A stretch of DNA of 64,000 nucleotides, taken from Archilochus colubris (Eukaryota > Chordata > Aves > Apodiformes > Trochilidae). This document shows positions 48,701 through 64,000 of the stretch, one piece after another (positions within the stretch are counted from its first letter, which is position 1; each line of letters starts with the position of its first letter). The notes beneath the pieces were generated by a model. It was not told the DNA's origin. It made no database searches and worked only from the letters and a program-made list of their open reading frames with translations. Location of the stretch: assembly GCA_023079485.1 (NCBI GenBank), contig CM041090.1:9298519-9362518 (forward strand), in the 5' to 3' direction. A program made the position numbers and the translations under genes.

Positions 48701-51700
48701 ACAGTCTCATGTAAAATTCTACTGAAGACTCAAATATCCACTACCTCTGCAGAGGCACAGTGTTTGATGTTGAGCTACTTTTTCTAAGATGCTTCACCTC
48801 TCCTGTACTTCACTTTTCCTTAATAAAGGCATTTTTACTGATTTCATTCTACAATTTCCTCTGAATTATATTGTACATGTATCAAAATGCTTCAGGATCA
48901 GCTTTAGCTTGTGTTCAAGGAAATACTTGTCTGGACTTGGTACTTTTAGGTATCCAGCAAAGAACATGAAGAAATTCTTTCTGTGCACAGCTTAACAGAT
49001 AGAGCAAAATATAGGGAAAGAACCCCATAAGCTTTTTCAATACAAAGAACATTGTTCCATGGAGTTCCCAAACATTTTCAAACTCTTAGGAGACCCTGGA
49101 GATTTTCATGAAGGGTTCTTGAGTAAACAGGACTGTGTAAAAAAAAAAATTGTATGTATTATGAGACAGAAAGCCCACAATGAAAATAGTAATCTGTGAC
49201 CAAAGGTCTCAACACTGTGCAAACAGCCTGTGGCCTGCTTCAGAACACCTAATTTAAAATAATAAGCTATATATAATAAGCTTCATATAATTAAGATAGC
49301 AATCATCCAGTTTATCCTAGACCCATGTGGTCTTGGCAGTGAGGCTAAAGCAGAGTTTAGAGATGCTCCACTCAATGCCATGCTATTTCACACCAGTTCC
49401 CTTCCTTTCAGAGCAGTCTCCTGACAATGTAGAGATACAAAAAAAATGGACAGATAGAAGCATCAAGCTGAAATCTTCTGCTTCAAGCTAGTCTTCTGAT
49501 GCTCTATTTTATCCGAAGCACTTTTCAATTTTTGTCATCACAAAAATAGCTTTTCTCAACCAGTTTTTATTACTTTTATCAGCTGGGATCAGCATAGGGT
49601 TTCTTTGAAGCTAAAGGTCAATTAATTAAATAATTACTTTCACATTGTTCTTAATTAATGTTGCCTGTACTCTGTAAGCCTGGAGAAGCTGTGTAAAGCA
49701 CCCTGACTTTATAGGCTGTAATTAGTGGAATTTTTGCTACTAACTTGGAAAAAAAAAATCATCTTAGCCCCATCTGTCTAAATCATTCCTTCTGCAGAGG
49801 AAACATTTACCTCTCAAAGTCTTCAGCAAAACCCTAAAGAACACAATTAAGAATAGGTATAAGCATTTTTATTGAAGTTAGGTCATTTCCAATGATTTTG
49901 TCTGCCTCCAGCTTCTGTTTTCTGAAAACAAGTTTCAAATCTGGGTGTAACTGCAAAAACCCAGCTGATTTTAAAAGAATTCCCAACTTTTTTGGGTTTG
50001 TCTTGCCAGTTGCCATCCAAGTGATAAATAAACAGCTTTTAACTGGATAGCAAAGCTTTCCTTTCAGAGCAACAAACCAAAGAGATCCTACAAGCTATTG
50101 TCATTTACGGACTCACTAGTCAGGCTCCCTTCACCCTCTGGTTTCAAGACTCTTTTCCTTGACTCTGCTGAATGGGACATCAGACCCCATGAAAGCATCA
50201 CTGACCACCTGGCTGATTTACTGATAGAGAGTCTTTTTCCTTTTAATGGTAGTGTCTCAGAAGCCCTCCTGTAATTCCAAGTATACTGCTGAGAAAGCTT
50301 GTTTTGCCCTCAGAAGGGATTAAAATAGATGTGAGTTATCCCACAGGCTGGAGAACCACAGTGACATGCACACGCCTCTCTTTGTTCAGTAAAAAAAAAA
50401 AAGAAAAATACTTGTACCACAGCCTTGTGCCCTAAGTCTGAGGCAAATGTGGATGGACAACCCAGTTTTGGGTTTTTTTGGCTGCTTTAATAAAACAGAA
50501 AAATAGAAGAAGAAAAATAAAATAGAAAAATGAAGGGAAAAGAAATGCCCCATATACAGATTAAACTGCTTAAATGTGTTTGATTTGTTGTTCTTCTGCT
50601 GTGTCCTACCCCATCACTGAACATCCAGAATGATGTAATCAGAATCAGAAAGATGTAATAGCAGAAAACTTGATGGATGGCCAGTACAGGTGAGCAGGAG
50701 AAAGACCTTCCTACTCTCACTGCTCACACCTTGAGCTAAGTGGTACCCAGCCATCATTTTTGAGGAAGGGCTGGGGCAGGGAAATCAAAGTAACTTGAGG
50801 GGCACCTTCTACATGGGATGTACTGCAGCAGAGTCTAAAGCCCTCTGAGTCACAACATGCTCATTTTCAGAGGCCATTGCTCCCTGAAGCAAGAAAATTG
50901 AGGCCATGGTTCTGTCCTCAGAAGGATTCAGGCTCCTACAGAGCTTGTGCCTCAGCAGAAATTGGAAACCAGGGACTACTGCTCTCTCAAAAGCAAGATT
51001 TTGGTGACTCCGTGAAAGCAGAAACCCCCAGCTCCTTCTGGCTTTTGTGGTCAGAATGGGAGCCTTCACCAGGAGGTAAAATTTGCTAAGTTGATGCCAT
51101 TTGATACCTAAAAAAAGCCAGCAAGCTGATGCCATCCCACTGTGGTGGTGCAATCCCCCACCCCCTGGCACTTGGTGCAAGGGGGCTTCCTGGGCCACAC
51201 ACCAGCCTTGGAAAAGCCAAGTATGGATTGTGAAAGGCAGTGTGGCAGAATTTTAAGGCACTCCCTCATGTATTTGGCTCCTGCTCTCCCTGTTCTTTGG
51301 GCACAAAAGCCAGAGCTGTCTCTGAGCCCAGAGCTGTCTGTTTTAGCAGCAAGACCCCAGGGACAGATGGCTCCCCAAGGCTCCTGGGAACTCAGCAGCA
51401 GCAGTAGCTTTATATAATTTTTTTTATTATTATTTTTTTTTCTCCCCAAAAGGGGGAAAAACTGCCTTTCAGCATTCAGAGGCAGGTACTTAAGACACCT
51501 CTATCACCCCCATCCCCAGCACTGAGTAGACTCACTGCAAACTCCACCACATCTCTTACCAATAGGAGGTAAGGACTGCTGCATACACACTACTCAGGGT
51601 TGCTGCTGAGGTATTTATAGGCATAAAGATGGTCAAAGGCTTGATTCAGATAATTTAAACTGTGCACACACATACACATTGCATTTATTAAGTAGTGCAG

Positions 51701-52060
51701 TGAAAACTTCACCCTAATATGTAATGGATGTAATCTGGAGTCAGCAGGAGATACACCCAGTGTAACCTGGGTAAGATTCACTTCTTCTGTGTCTTGAGGT
51801 ACCAGGAAAAAATTGCTGCACAGCAGAGTAAGTCAGAAGAGCACCTCTTAACTTAGTTGAGATCAGAACTGTGCAACCTTTTTACTAAGCAATGGGAGAA
51901 AATTTTAGAGCAAGAGGAGAGGTGAGTGGATGAATGTGTTGTCCCAAGAAAGTGGGAAAGTTTACATCCAAGTTAGCTGAAGATGCAAGTTTGAACTATT
52001 CAGAGGAAAACTCCTCCTGTGAGAGCATTCACTGCTACCAAAGGAGATGACTGGAGACTG
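45746..52060. other. Intergenic stretch, no gene supported
   Basis: Mixed unique sequence with faint CR1-like traces near 46730-46800. Open frames at 47248-47448 (minus) and 47633-48199 (plus) lack splice sites or family similarity. Confidence 0.45.
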
Positions 52061-52061
52061 A

Positions 52062-52349
52062 GGGCAAAGACAGCTCAGGACAAATGAGGACAAGAGGGCA
52101 TGGTCTCAAGTTGTGCCAGGGGACGTTTAGGTTGGATATTAGAAAGAACTTCATTACAGAGAGGGTGATCAGACATTGGAATGGGCTGCCCAGGGAAGTA
52201 GTGGATTCTCTGTCCCTGGAGATTTTTAAGAAGGGACTGGATGTGGCACTCAGTGCCATGGGCTGGGAACCGCAGCGGGAGTGGATCAAGGGTTGGACTT
52301 GATGATCTCTGAGGTCCCTTCCAACCCAGCCCATTCTATGATTCTATGA
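52062..52349 (+). mobile_element. CR1 LINE 3' fragment
   Basis: Plus-strand CR1 3' end (GGGCATGGTCTCAAGTTGTG ... CATTCTATGATTCTATG), with an open frame 52084-52302. It lies about 270 bp downstream of the thioesterase stop and in opposite orientation to that gene. Confidence 0.9.
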
Positions 52350-52358
52350 AATTTGTAT

Positions 52359-52402
52359 GATAGGATGCTGGGCTTTTCTCAGATGCTGGGCTTTTCTCAG
52401 AT
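52359..52402. repeat. Short tandem duplication
   Basis: GATGCTGGGCTTTTCTCA occurs twice in succession (period 20 bp) directly after the CR1 tail. Confidence 0.85.
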
Positions 52403-52621
52403 GCCTCCAGCACACAGGCAGATCAGGTGATAATCTACACATTGCTGCTGCAGACAAAAGACATCTGACATTCAACTAAAAATTGGAACATTATTTGGGA
52501 AATGAAACTACAGAACTACACAACACTGAGGTTCAGAGGAAAGAGGGCCAGGAAATTTTCAGTGCCTAGATTCCACGAGAGCTGAAATACCAACCCTCAT
52601 CAGCACTTTTGCCAGCTCCCA

Positions 52622-53224
52622 CTACAGCTTGCTCTTAGGGATGTCTGAGTCCATCAAGTGTTGCCAGAAAAAGGCCTGCATCCTGTGCCAGGCATCTTCC
52701 TGGGCTTTGGCATGCTCCCTCCATTTCCCTCCCCAATGCACAAACAACCCAAGCACTCTGTGGATTGAAGCCTGGCACAGAGGCAAGTATGGTGGCTCCA
52801 AAAGGTGTCCTGCTCCAGAATAGGAGTAAAACTCCACTTCCTGGCCATGCTGCTGAAGGCGCTGAACAGCATCCTGGCAATAGAGATCGCTTTTCCAGTT
52901 CTTGTCATCCAGTCCAGACAGGAAGAGGAACTTGGCCAAGGATCTCTCCAGTGGAATGTGACTAGCCCAAGTTGCTGGGTCTCTGTGATCATCTAGAACA
53001 TCTGTAAAATCTACCAGCTCAGAATCTTCATTGGTCTTCATCCTCCCCAGATCGTATGGATGGGCAGGAACAGTGAATCCATTCCCCTTCAGGGGGATGA
53101 AAGTATTAAAACCACTTCCAGATATGCTGACAGCTGCCTTGATGCCAGGTAGAAATGTGGCAATGGAAAGGGCCAGATCAGCTCCTTTAGACAAGCCCAG
53201 AATACCAATCCCAGTATCCTTCAC
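52622..53224 (-). CDS. Thioesterase exon 3 with catalytic triad and PTS1
   Basis: 603 nt including the stop at 52622-52624, acceptor TGTTTCAG. Encodes [16 protein letters not shown] (nucleophile), the Asp and His of the triad, and the C-terminal DIPKSKL. Confidence 0.95.
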   Translation of the reverse strand: MKDTGIGILGLSKGADLALSIATFLPGIKAAVSISGSGFNTFIPLKGNGFTVPAHPYDLGRMKTNEDSELVDFTDVLDDHRDPATWASHIPLERSLAKFLFLSGLDDKNWKSDLYCQDAVQRLQQHGQEVEFYSYSGAGHLLEPPYLPLCQASIHRVLGLFVHWGGKWREHAKAQEDAWHRMQAFFWQHLMDSDIPKSKL

Positions 53225-56200
53225 CTGAAACACAATTATGAAACAACCATTATCACCTATTCCTCCTTTCCCGGGCTGACATCATGTCTCCAGTTCTGCT
53301 TCCTCACTCCTCATCCAACTAAGACTGCCCACATTTTACCCCTTCCCTCTCTCTGTTCAGGTTACATCACTCCTGTACCATCTACCATTTTGCTGAGCCT
53401 CCACAACAGTGGCTATGACCTCTACAGCTCCTCAGAATTTCTCCTCCTGTAACACCTTTTCTTCCTGGTGACCTCTACAGACAAACTCTCTTTGCTCCCT
53501 CCACATCCTGGCTAGACGCTTGCTCTCAGTATTCTATCTTTTACTGCTCCTGCCTCCAAACTAGTTCAATCTTCTCTTCTCAAGTCCCCTTTGGAAAGCC
53601 ATTTTTTCATTGATTTACCTGCATCTATTTTCTTTCATGCCATTGTCTTTTGATGCTCTCCTACAGCTGACTTTTTATCTTCTGTTTTGCCTTGGAACAC
53701 CCAAGGTTCATTACACCTGAGGCTGAGTAAGCCCAACAGCTCTTTAAATCAATTTATTTATAATGAAGGCTCTTTGTAGCAAATTTATTTTGGAATGTAT
53801 GTCATGTAAGATGTTCTGGATGTTTCAGAGCACCATGAGGAACAAGATAAACAAGCAAGGCAGAATTCTACTCTCACACTGGCTACATTCCTGGTGTCCA
53901 CGTGCTAAAGAATAAATAACTTTGTGAAATGAATGTCCCATCAAGTAGCATTCCATTCAGAGCTTAAATGTTACTGAATTCCTCCTGATCTCTTTTGGTT
54001 TAGGTCAGATGATATATGGCTATATAGGATCCTCCTAATCCCACAGACCTGTTCAAATACAGCCCATTTCTTATGACACGGCACACTTCTCAGTGATACA
54101 ACCAGAAGAGATTATGTTGTGAAAATCATAGAATCATAGAATCATAGAATCCTTGGGGTTGGAAGGGACTGTTTTATTACTGTTTTGTGCAACTTACTCA
54201 AAATGAAAAGGCTGTGACAAAAATAGTAGAAAAAGTAAAAAGATTTTCCCCTTCTGAAATCTTGAAATCTTTTCCCCTGCTAAAGTAGGTGGAAAAAAAC
54301 TAAGACATGTTTTACACAAACAGTGGTTTGCACAACACTCTATGATCTGTCATAAGCTGCTGTGCAAAACCAGCTGTCCAACTACTTGCAAAATTTGAGG
54401 CACATGGTTTTCCATCTCTCAGGTCACACTGTTTTTCATTCTAACATCTTATAAATTCATCTCAGAGTGACATTCTCTAACATCACAAAATGCATGCAGT
54501 GCCATATAACATTTCACATCATAAAACTGGAAAATAGCTTCCATGGTGAGCACCATAATTTGTCTCATACCTGCTGCTGCTTCCGCAAAAAGTTGACAGC
54601 TTCCTCAAAATAGTCCAGTTCAAGAACCTCTGGCATGGCAGGGAGATCTTCAAAGGCCATATAAGCAACAGCCAGAGTCACAAAGCCTCTGCTAGCCAGC
54701 AGACTTGCTCTGTATTCAACAAGACCTCCTCCAGATCCATACAGATCAATAAGTCCAGGGAATGGACCAGGTCCTGCAATGAAAGGTGTGTATGTGTGTG
54801 TATATTTATATTTATACATACTCAAAGAGAAAAGTTTCTACATTTGTCTTTTCAGCAATGCCCCCTCAGCACACATCAGGACAGTAAATACCAAAAGGAC
54901 ATCATCCTGTGAAGCTTTCCATGGAGTATGTCATCTTCAGGCACATCCTGCAGTGGCTGCCAGGACACATAGAATAGAATCATAGAATTGGCTGGGTTGG
55001 AAGGGACCTCAGAGATCATCGAGTCCAACCCTTGAACCACCGTTGCGGTTGCTAGACCATGGCACTGAGTGCCACATCCAGTCTTTTTTTAAATATCTCC
55101 AGGGACGGAGAATCCACCACTTCAGTGGGCAGCCCATTCCAATGACGGATCACTCTTTCCGTAAAGAAATTCTTTCTAATATCTAACCTAAACTTCCCCT
55201 GGCGCAACTTAAGTCCATGCCCTCTTGTCTTGTTGAAGGTCGTTTGGTAAAAGAGCCCAACCCCCACCTGGCTACACCCTCCTTTCAGGTAGTTGTAGAG
55301 AGCGATGAGGTCTCCCCTGAGCCGCCTCTTCTTTAGGCTGAACAACCCCAGTTCTCTCAGCCTCTCCTCGTAGGGTCTATGCTCGAGTCCCTTCACCAGC
55401 CTGGTTGCCCTCCTTTGGACCTGCTCCAGCACCTCGATATCCTTCCTGAACTGGGGGGCCCAGAACTGGACACAGTACTCAAGGTGTGGCCTCACAAGGG
55501 CTGTGTACAGGGGCAGAATCACTTCCTTGGACCTGCTGGCAATGCTGTTCCGGATACAGGCCAGGATGGGCATTCTTCTTGCATGATGAATTTCAGCTGA
55601 AACTGGCCTACATGCTCTCAGGTCATTGGAGACTGATGAACAAACAGTAGTGCTGCACGAGCTGTGTGTCCTTAGGAGCTGTGCTAGCAGGTTTTCCAGG
55701 GAGGGAATACTTGAGTTGTGAGATGCACCCAGAAATGCCAGCACCGGGTGTCAATTCAGGCTTCAGTTTGATCTGGGTACCCCTGGGCTTCCCAATTCTC
55801 CTGCTGCAGTCACAGGACCTCACTTTCCTGCTGCTGCTCTGCCTCCTCTTACAGCCAGTCTTTCCTTACAAGATTTGGTGTCTCAGATTTGTAAGGGGCT
55901 TTTCATTCATTACAGAGCAAGATACTCACATTTAAGTACTGCTCAAGAACAAGAACAGTTCAGAGGTCAAAGCAGCTTTACACAGGATCCAGTCTGGATA
56001 CTGTGTCCATACAGAGCTATGGAATATGACACCTGCTTAAAGACCTTCTCATTTGTCTTCTGTCTCCCTAAGCATCCATTGCAGCCAAGATGCTCAACCA
56101 GGCAGACTTTCTTTTCCTTTCCTTTAGCCAAAGAGAGAAACACAGAGACAAGTCCAGAGCCCCCAGGTAGATCCAGGCTAGCTGCCTGTCATTCATCACT

Positions 56201-56998
56201 CCTTGGCCAGCCCTGTGATATCTCACAGCTCTGCCAAAGACCAGAGGGCTCTTCATTCTGTCAGCTAAAGAGAAGAGCTAAGAAATAAACACACTTTTCC
56301 CCAGACACCCACTGCGGGAGAGGTCTAGAGCAAAGTGCCTTGTGTTACCTCTGCTGCCCCCCCTGCAATGCCCGGGGCAATGCCTGCTCCTCCCTGCTCT
56401 GCTGCGAGGACCCAAGGAGTTGGATCAAGCAGGGACCGAGGGAACCATTGGCTGAGGATTTGCTCTGGGTTCCCAAGAGCATCCAGACGTGGCAAAGCCG
56501 TAAGTCACACCTGGAAAACCAAAACGTAAGGAATTAAAACTCACCAGGAGGGAGGAAGAGGGTTGCTTTCAAGCGACCTTCTCTGATCGGAATCCTCTTC
56601 ACCCCCTCTCCTAAAAACCATCTCTCGTTGGTGCATTTGGCCAGCAAGTGGCTCGTGTTCTCGTGTCCCGCGTACACTTCAAAGTCCACGCAGAAAGGGG
56701 TCAGGACGTTCCTCTTCGCCAGGCGCTTATAGGGAGCTTCGGACTGCAGGGACCACAGCAGCCCCATGGGCTCCACTCCCGAGTAGCTGCCTCCCAGAGA
56801 GGGGCAGCGGCTGAGATCCAGCTCCCCGCTGCTCCCAGCTCTGTAGCGAGCGTGGGCTTGGAAAAGTTCCCCGCTATCATCCACCAGGCTGGCTCGGAGG
56901 GTGACCGTCTGCCAGGGCAGGAGTCCCGCCACGCAGATCTGCACCGGCTCATCGAACAGACACCGGGGGGAAGGAAGTACCGACACCTGCACCGCCAT
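52622..56998 (-). CDS. Peroxisomal acyl-CoA thioesterase (ACOT1/2/4-BAAT family), complete
   Basis: Three exons (56545-56998, 54571-54773, 52622-53224) join in phase to a 419-residue protein, the usual length and exon number for type I acyl-CoA thioesterases. These enzymes hydrolyse acyl-CoA to free acid and CoA; the related BAAT transfers bile acids to glycine or taurine. Residues 1-~145 form the N-terminal beta-domain; the rest is an alpha/beta hydrolase fold. Ser231 in GLSKG is the nucleophile, with Asp325 (LDDKNW) and His359 (AGHLLEPPY) completing the triad. A serine nucleophile favours thioesterase over BAAT, which uses cysteine. The C-terminal SKL is a canonical PTS1 peroxisomal signal. 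Start chosen at MAVQVSV, 11 residues before the conserved RCLFDEP region. No canonical AATAAA seen before the CR1 downstream. Exact orthologue not assigned. Confidence 0.92.
53225..54570. other. Thioesterase intron 2
   Basis: Unique intron sequence with a CT-rich stretch (53300-53700) and a 47-bp CR1 tail at 54124-54170. Confidence 0.7.
54124..54170 (-). mobile_element. CR1 3' tip
   Basis: Four-fold ATCATAGA repeat followed by CTTGGGGTTGGAAGGGAC; the tail only, same subfamily as 38348-39095. Confidence 0.85.
54571..54773 (-). CDS. Thioesterase exon 2
   Basis: 203 nt, acceptor CATTGCAG, donor CAG|GTATGA. Encodes [20 protein letters not shown]...LASRGF and the [14 protein letters not shown] helix. 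Confidence 0.93.
54969..55568 (-). mobile_element. CR1 LINE in thioesterase intron 1
   Basis: Minus-strand, 5'-truncated CR1 with its 3' tail at 54969 (ATAGAATAGAATCATAGAAT). The RT C-terminal frame is open and by chance continues into unique intron sequence up to 55744; only the part up to about 55568 is CR1. Confidence 0.93.
55569..56544. other. Thioesterase intron 1, 5' part
   Basis: Unique sequence that becomes GC-richer toward exon 1. Open frames at 55875-56288 and 56335-56537 are unsupported. Confidence 0.55.
56545..56998 (-). CDS. Thioesterase exon 1
   Basis: 454 nt: 151 codons plus one base, from the ATG at 56998 to donor CTG|GTGAGT. GC-rich compared with the rest of the window. Encodes the N-terminal beta-domain, including [24 protein letters not shown] and the family's [18 protein letters not shown]. 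Confidence 0.93.
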
Positions 56999-57250
56999 CC
57001 CAGCCCTACCGATGGAGAGAGGAGCTGCCCTGTACCGGGGAGAGACGCGGAGATGCTCGACGCGGACTCCTCAGTAACCTGTGGCTTCCAGCGATTCACA
57101 CACCCCTGCCCTGTTCCTGGAGGAACCACCGTGACCGCTTCCTTCAACCTTCCAGCGGGATGCTGGGAGACGTAGTCCAGAACACGCCTCTTCCAGACAC
57201 AACCTGGACTTCGGTCCTGGCGTGCCGACCCACTTCGGACTGCAGGACAC
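56999..57250 (-). promoter_or_regulatory. Probable CpG-rich promoter of the thioesterase gene
   Basis: Directly upstream of the ATG. GC-rich with clustered CpGs (for example GGGGAGAGACGCGGAGATGC near 57038), in contrast with the AT-rich surroundings, and without a TATA box. Inferred from composition and position only. Confidence 0.5.
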
Positions 57251-57805
57251 TAAGGTAACAATTTCGAAGTGACAAAAAGATATTGAGATCTCATGGACCC
57301 TTCCCCGCCTGTGAGAAAGTCCGGATTCGACTGCAGAGCTGGTTTGTGAGCCTTTTCCGAGGCACAGCAAACACAAATCACGCCTGGAGAGCCTGAAGTG
57401 ATGTGAGACCTTAATCCACCCGTGAAACAAAGCCTGCCCTTCATCACAGGATCACAAAACAAACAAACAAACAAACAAAACCCCAGATGCACACACAAAA
57501 AGAACCATTGCCTTTTTTCTTCACAAAAATCTCATCTAAAGTGTATCTGCATTTTCCCAATTAATACACAAGAAATAAATTTCACCCCCACTACTGCTGC
57601 TGTTTCTAAGGAGCTGTTTGAAGATTTTATGACAAACACCAACTTCTGGTTTTCATAAACAACACTACTGTGTTTTTGCTGTATTTTTAACAGCCTTCTG
57701 GTCCTACCCTGCAGGTCTGAGATGTGAGGAGTCTTGTCTCCTTCTCTGGAAACACAAACTGGAATTAAGGCTGCAGAAAACAGGCTCTGGGTTCACACAA
57801 CTCAC

Positions 57806-57977
57806 CTGACAATGTGGCAGAAATTAATGGCAAATGAATGTAACAATCAATGAGCCTCAAGATGCAGAACCACAAGTCATGCTGTGAGACCAGAGGTGAT
57901 GCACAGACTGACTGTAGATGAGGCAAAGCAGCTTTAAAGTCACCCAGGGTGTAAGAGAACATGGCTACATTTAAATA
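57806..57977 (-). CDS. Orphan exon-like block, TPR-like peptide
   Basis: 172 nt between a strong acceptor (TTTCTTTCCGCCACAG) and a consensus donor (TCAG|GTGAGT). Open in phase 0 in, phase 1 out: 57 codons. The start (YLNVAMFSYTLGDFKAALPH) fits the A/B helix pattern of a tetratricopeptide repeat. It sits between the JMJD7 polyadenylation signal and the thioesterase promoter and belongs to neither protein. It could be an exon of an unrecognised gene, a captured exon or an alternative 5' exon. No companion exon was found. Confidence 0.5.
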
Positions 57978-58123
57978 CTGTGGCGGAAAGAAATAAAAAT
58001 CAGCAGCAAAAGCATGTGGCTTGGTATGGAAAATAGCCAGCAATGACTTTTGAATGTCCTCCACCCACCACATCATTTGAAAAAATAAAAAATCAGTACA
58101 GAAATAAGCTTTAAAACTGACCT

Positions 58124-58129
58124 TTTATT
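58124..58129 (-). terminator. JMJD7: JMJD7 polyadenylation signal
   Basis: AATAAA on the minus strand about 530 bp downstream of the JMJD7 stop; the first canonical signal seen in the 3' UTR. Confidence 0.6.
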
Positions 58130-58655
58130 GCAGATGTTGTAATTTCTCACCATCAAAACACTGCAGCCACTGAACTTCGTGAAGTACAACTGGACAGGAC
58201 TCTCGCCTTAAGCAGAATGCATGTGCTGGACTGATACAGCCCATGTATGGTGGCAGATGTGGATTCTTCCTTGCTTGCTTGGGTTGTTTTGAAAAAAATC
58301 TGTCCATCTGAACAAACAGTCATGGCTTCTGTTTCATGATTTCCAAAACTTGGATTGCCTTACTTCAAATTTTATTTTGCTCACCATCACTCACATGCAA
58401 AAAATTAAAAATGCCACTATCAAACCTTCTATTTACAAGCCAAAAAATGTGGCCAGTTGATCTGGACTCTGAAATCAAACAGCATATCCATGATCTGTTT
58501 GATGAACATCATTGTGGATAATTTAACATTCAGTTCTCTTAATTGTGGATAATTTTATGCTCAGTTTTTTCCACTCGCATCATGTTTGTACTCCAGTCAC
58601 AGATGCTGATGACAGTATGACATCAGAGATAAGAAGCTTGAGTCTCCCACCTCTG
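58130..58655 (-). other. JMJD7: JMJD7 3' UTR (inferred)
   Basis: Sequence from the stop codon to the AATAAA. No repeat inside. Confidence 0.55.
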
Positions 58656-62670
<4,015 letters not shown>

Positions 62671-64000
62671 CTGGAACCACAGAAAAAATCAAATGGCACA
62701 ACTCAGAGTAGTACTGACAGAAACTAATGGCAGAGAATGTCATGCTTTCACCAATTAAAATAAAAATTGAGACAATTTTCAGCTTAATTAATTGCTGTCC
62801 TTCCTTTTCTCCACTTCAATTTTTATCCATTTTCTCAGTTTAGTTTTTTTTTTAAGCCAGCCCGTATACTGAACTGCCTTCCTTTTTGGAACTCCAACTT
62901 CTTTCTTCACAGGAATTATTCTCCTCAAAACCCACTTTACTTCTGATCCTATTTTGGTTCAGCAATTGCCTTGGTTTTGTTTTGGAAATCATTAATGCAT
63001 CCCTAACTTAGACCTTATTCTGTATTCTGCCCTTTTCTTCTTAGGTCATTCTTGCAAAATAGCACTAAAGGGAGTTAATAGTAACCTGTGGCCAACCTTT
63101 TACTTCTAATTTTATCCAAGGAGGCTCATCAACTGCTTCAGATACTGCAGGTTTCTCTTCTGTTTTTAATTTTTTCTTTCATTGTTTCAGTACACGTGGT
63201 TTTCTAAGCCCTTCCTCAAGACAGTTTCTCTCCATCAACCATGTTCAAAAAGATGGAGTCATCTTTTCACTACACACCACAGAATGGAATCATTATCTCT
63301 GTACTATGCTTTAAGAGCAACTTGTTTTACAAAATAGGACTCATAGATATGACATTTCATACATCCACATACATATGACACCACCTCTTCTTTGAGGAAA
63401 TGCTGAGACAGATGGGGTTGTTCAGCCTGCAGAAGGCTCTGGGGAAACCTTACTGCAGCTTTTGAATATATAAAGGGGGCTTGTAAGAAAGACAGAAAAA
63501 GATTTTTTACTAAGGCCTGTAGTGACAGGACAAGGAGTGATGGTTTCAAACTAAAAGAGGGTAGATTTGTATTGGATATAAGAAAATTTTTACAATGAGG
63601 GTCATGTGAGAGCAGAAGAGGTTGCCCAGAGTGTGGAAGCCCCATCATAGGAAATGTTCAAAGCCAGGATGAATGAAGCTTTAAGCATCCTGGTCTAGTG
63701 AACAGCAAAGGGCAACCAATGGACTAGAGGATTTTAAAGGTACCTTCCAACCAAAACCATTCTATCAGTCTATTATATCAAGGTTGTAAACAAAATAAAA
63801 CCAGGATACATAAAATATTGTAGCAGCTCAGTAGATGGTTTGCATCTAAGTAGATGGTTTGAAAGTTGAGGAGTGGGAAAATAAGTGTCTTATTTTAGGA
63901 GGCATAAAGCTAAGCTGTCTATTAGATGATGCTGCAACATAACAGTATTACTGTGCACACAGGAGAGCAAAATAAAGAAAAGAAAAAAAAAAAAGGGTAA
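62671..64000. other. JMJD7 intron, runs out of the window
   Basis: No upstream JMJD7 exon was found here. Contains one CR1 fragment (63385-63772) and an A-rich end. Confidence 0.6.
63385..63772 (+). mobile_element. Old CR1 LINE fragment
   Basis: Plus-strand CR1 3' end (GGGTTGTTCAGCCTGCAGAA ... CTTCCAACCAAAACCATTCT), diverged and frame-broken. Confidence 0.8.

Noticed and set aside
55052..55744. 230-codon minus-strand ORF as a possible gene
   Set aside because: From 55052 to about 55568 it is CR1 RT sequence; the rest is chance extension into intron DNA.
56648..57175. 175-codon plus-strand ORF over the thioesterase first exon
   Set aside because: It is the antisense shadow of the GC-rich exon 1 and promoter.

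Overview
The window is nuclear DNA of a bird, probably a songbird. It carries many CR1 LINE copies ending in the 8-bp ATTCTATG-type tail, ERV LTRs, spliced vertebrate genes with small exons and long AT-rich introns, and no bacterial features. All protein-coding genes recognised lie on the minus strand, so transcription runs from right to left.

Region by region, in transcription order: (1) 58105-64000 holds the 3' half of JMJD7, a JmjC oxygenase, as three exons that join in phase, with stop codon and AATAAA; its 5' exons lie beyond the right edge. (2) 57806-57977 is an exon-like block with strong splice sites and a TPR-like peptide that fits neither neighbour. (3) 52622-56998 is a complete three-exon acyl-CoA thioesterase/BAAT-family gene of 419 aa, with a Ser-Asp-His triad and a C-terminal SKL peroxisomal signal; it starts in a CpG-rich block. 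(4) 22658-52060 is a long intergenic stretch with no supported host gene. It holds CR1 copies, tandem duplications and a composite, defective ERV (42199-45745) made of LTRs in both orientations around a decayed protease-RT-RNase H region. (5) 134-17028, possibly with a 5' exon at 22539-22657, is a cytosolic phospholipase A2 gene, best read as PLA2G4B: sixteen phase-consistent coding exons, including a 26-nt microexon and one GC-AG intron. It encodes the C2 domain and the catalytic domain as far as residue ~605; the C-terminus lies beyond the left edge.

In mammals JMJD7 and PLA2G4B are adjacent and can be joined by read-through. Here the order and strand are kept, but a peroxisomal thioesterase-like gene and about 30 kb of repeat-rich DNA lie between them. 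JMJD7 hydroxylates proteins, whereas the other two act on lipids (acyl-CoA and phospholipid), so no single pathway is implied. All exon boundaries were read by eye from splice sites and phase; no alignment or database search was run.
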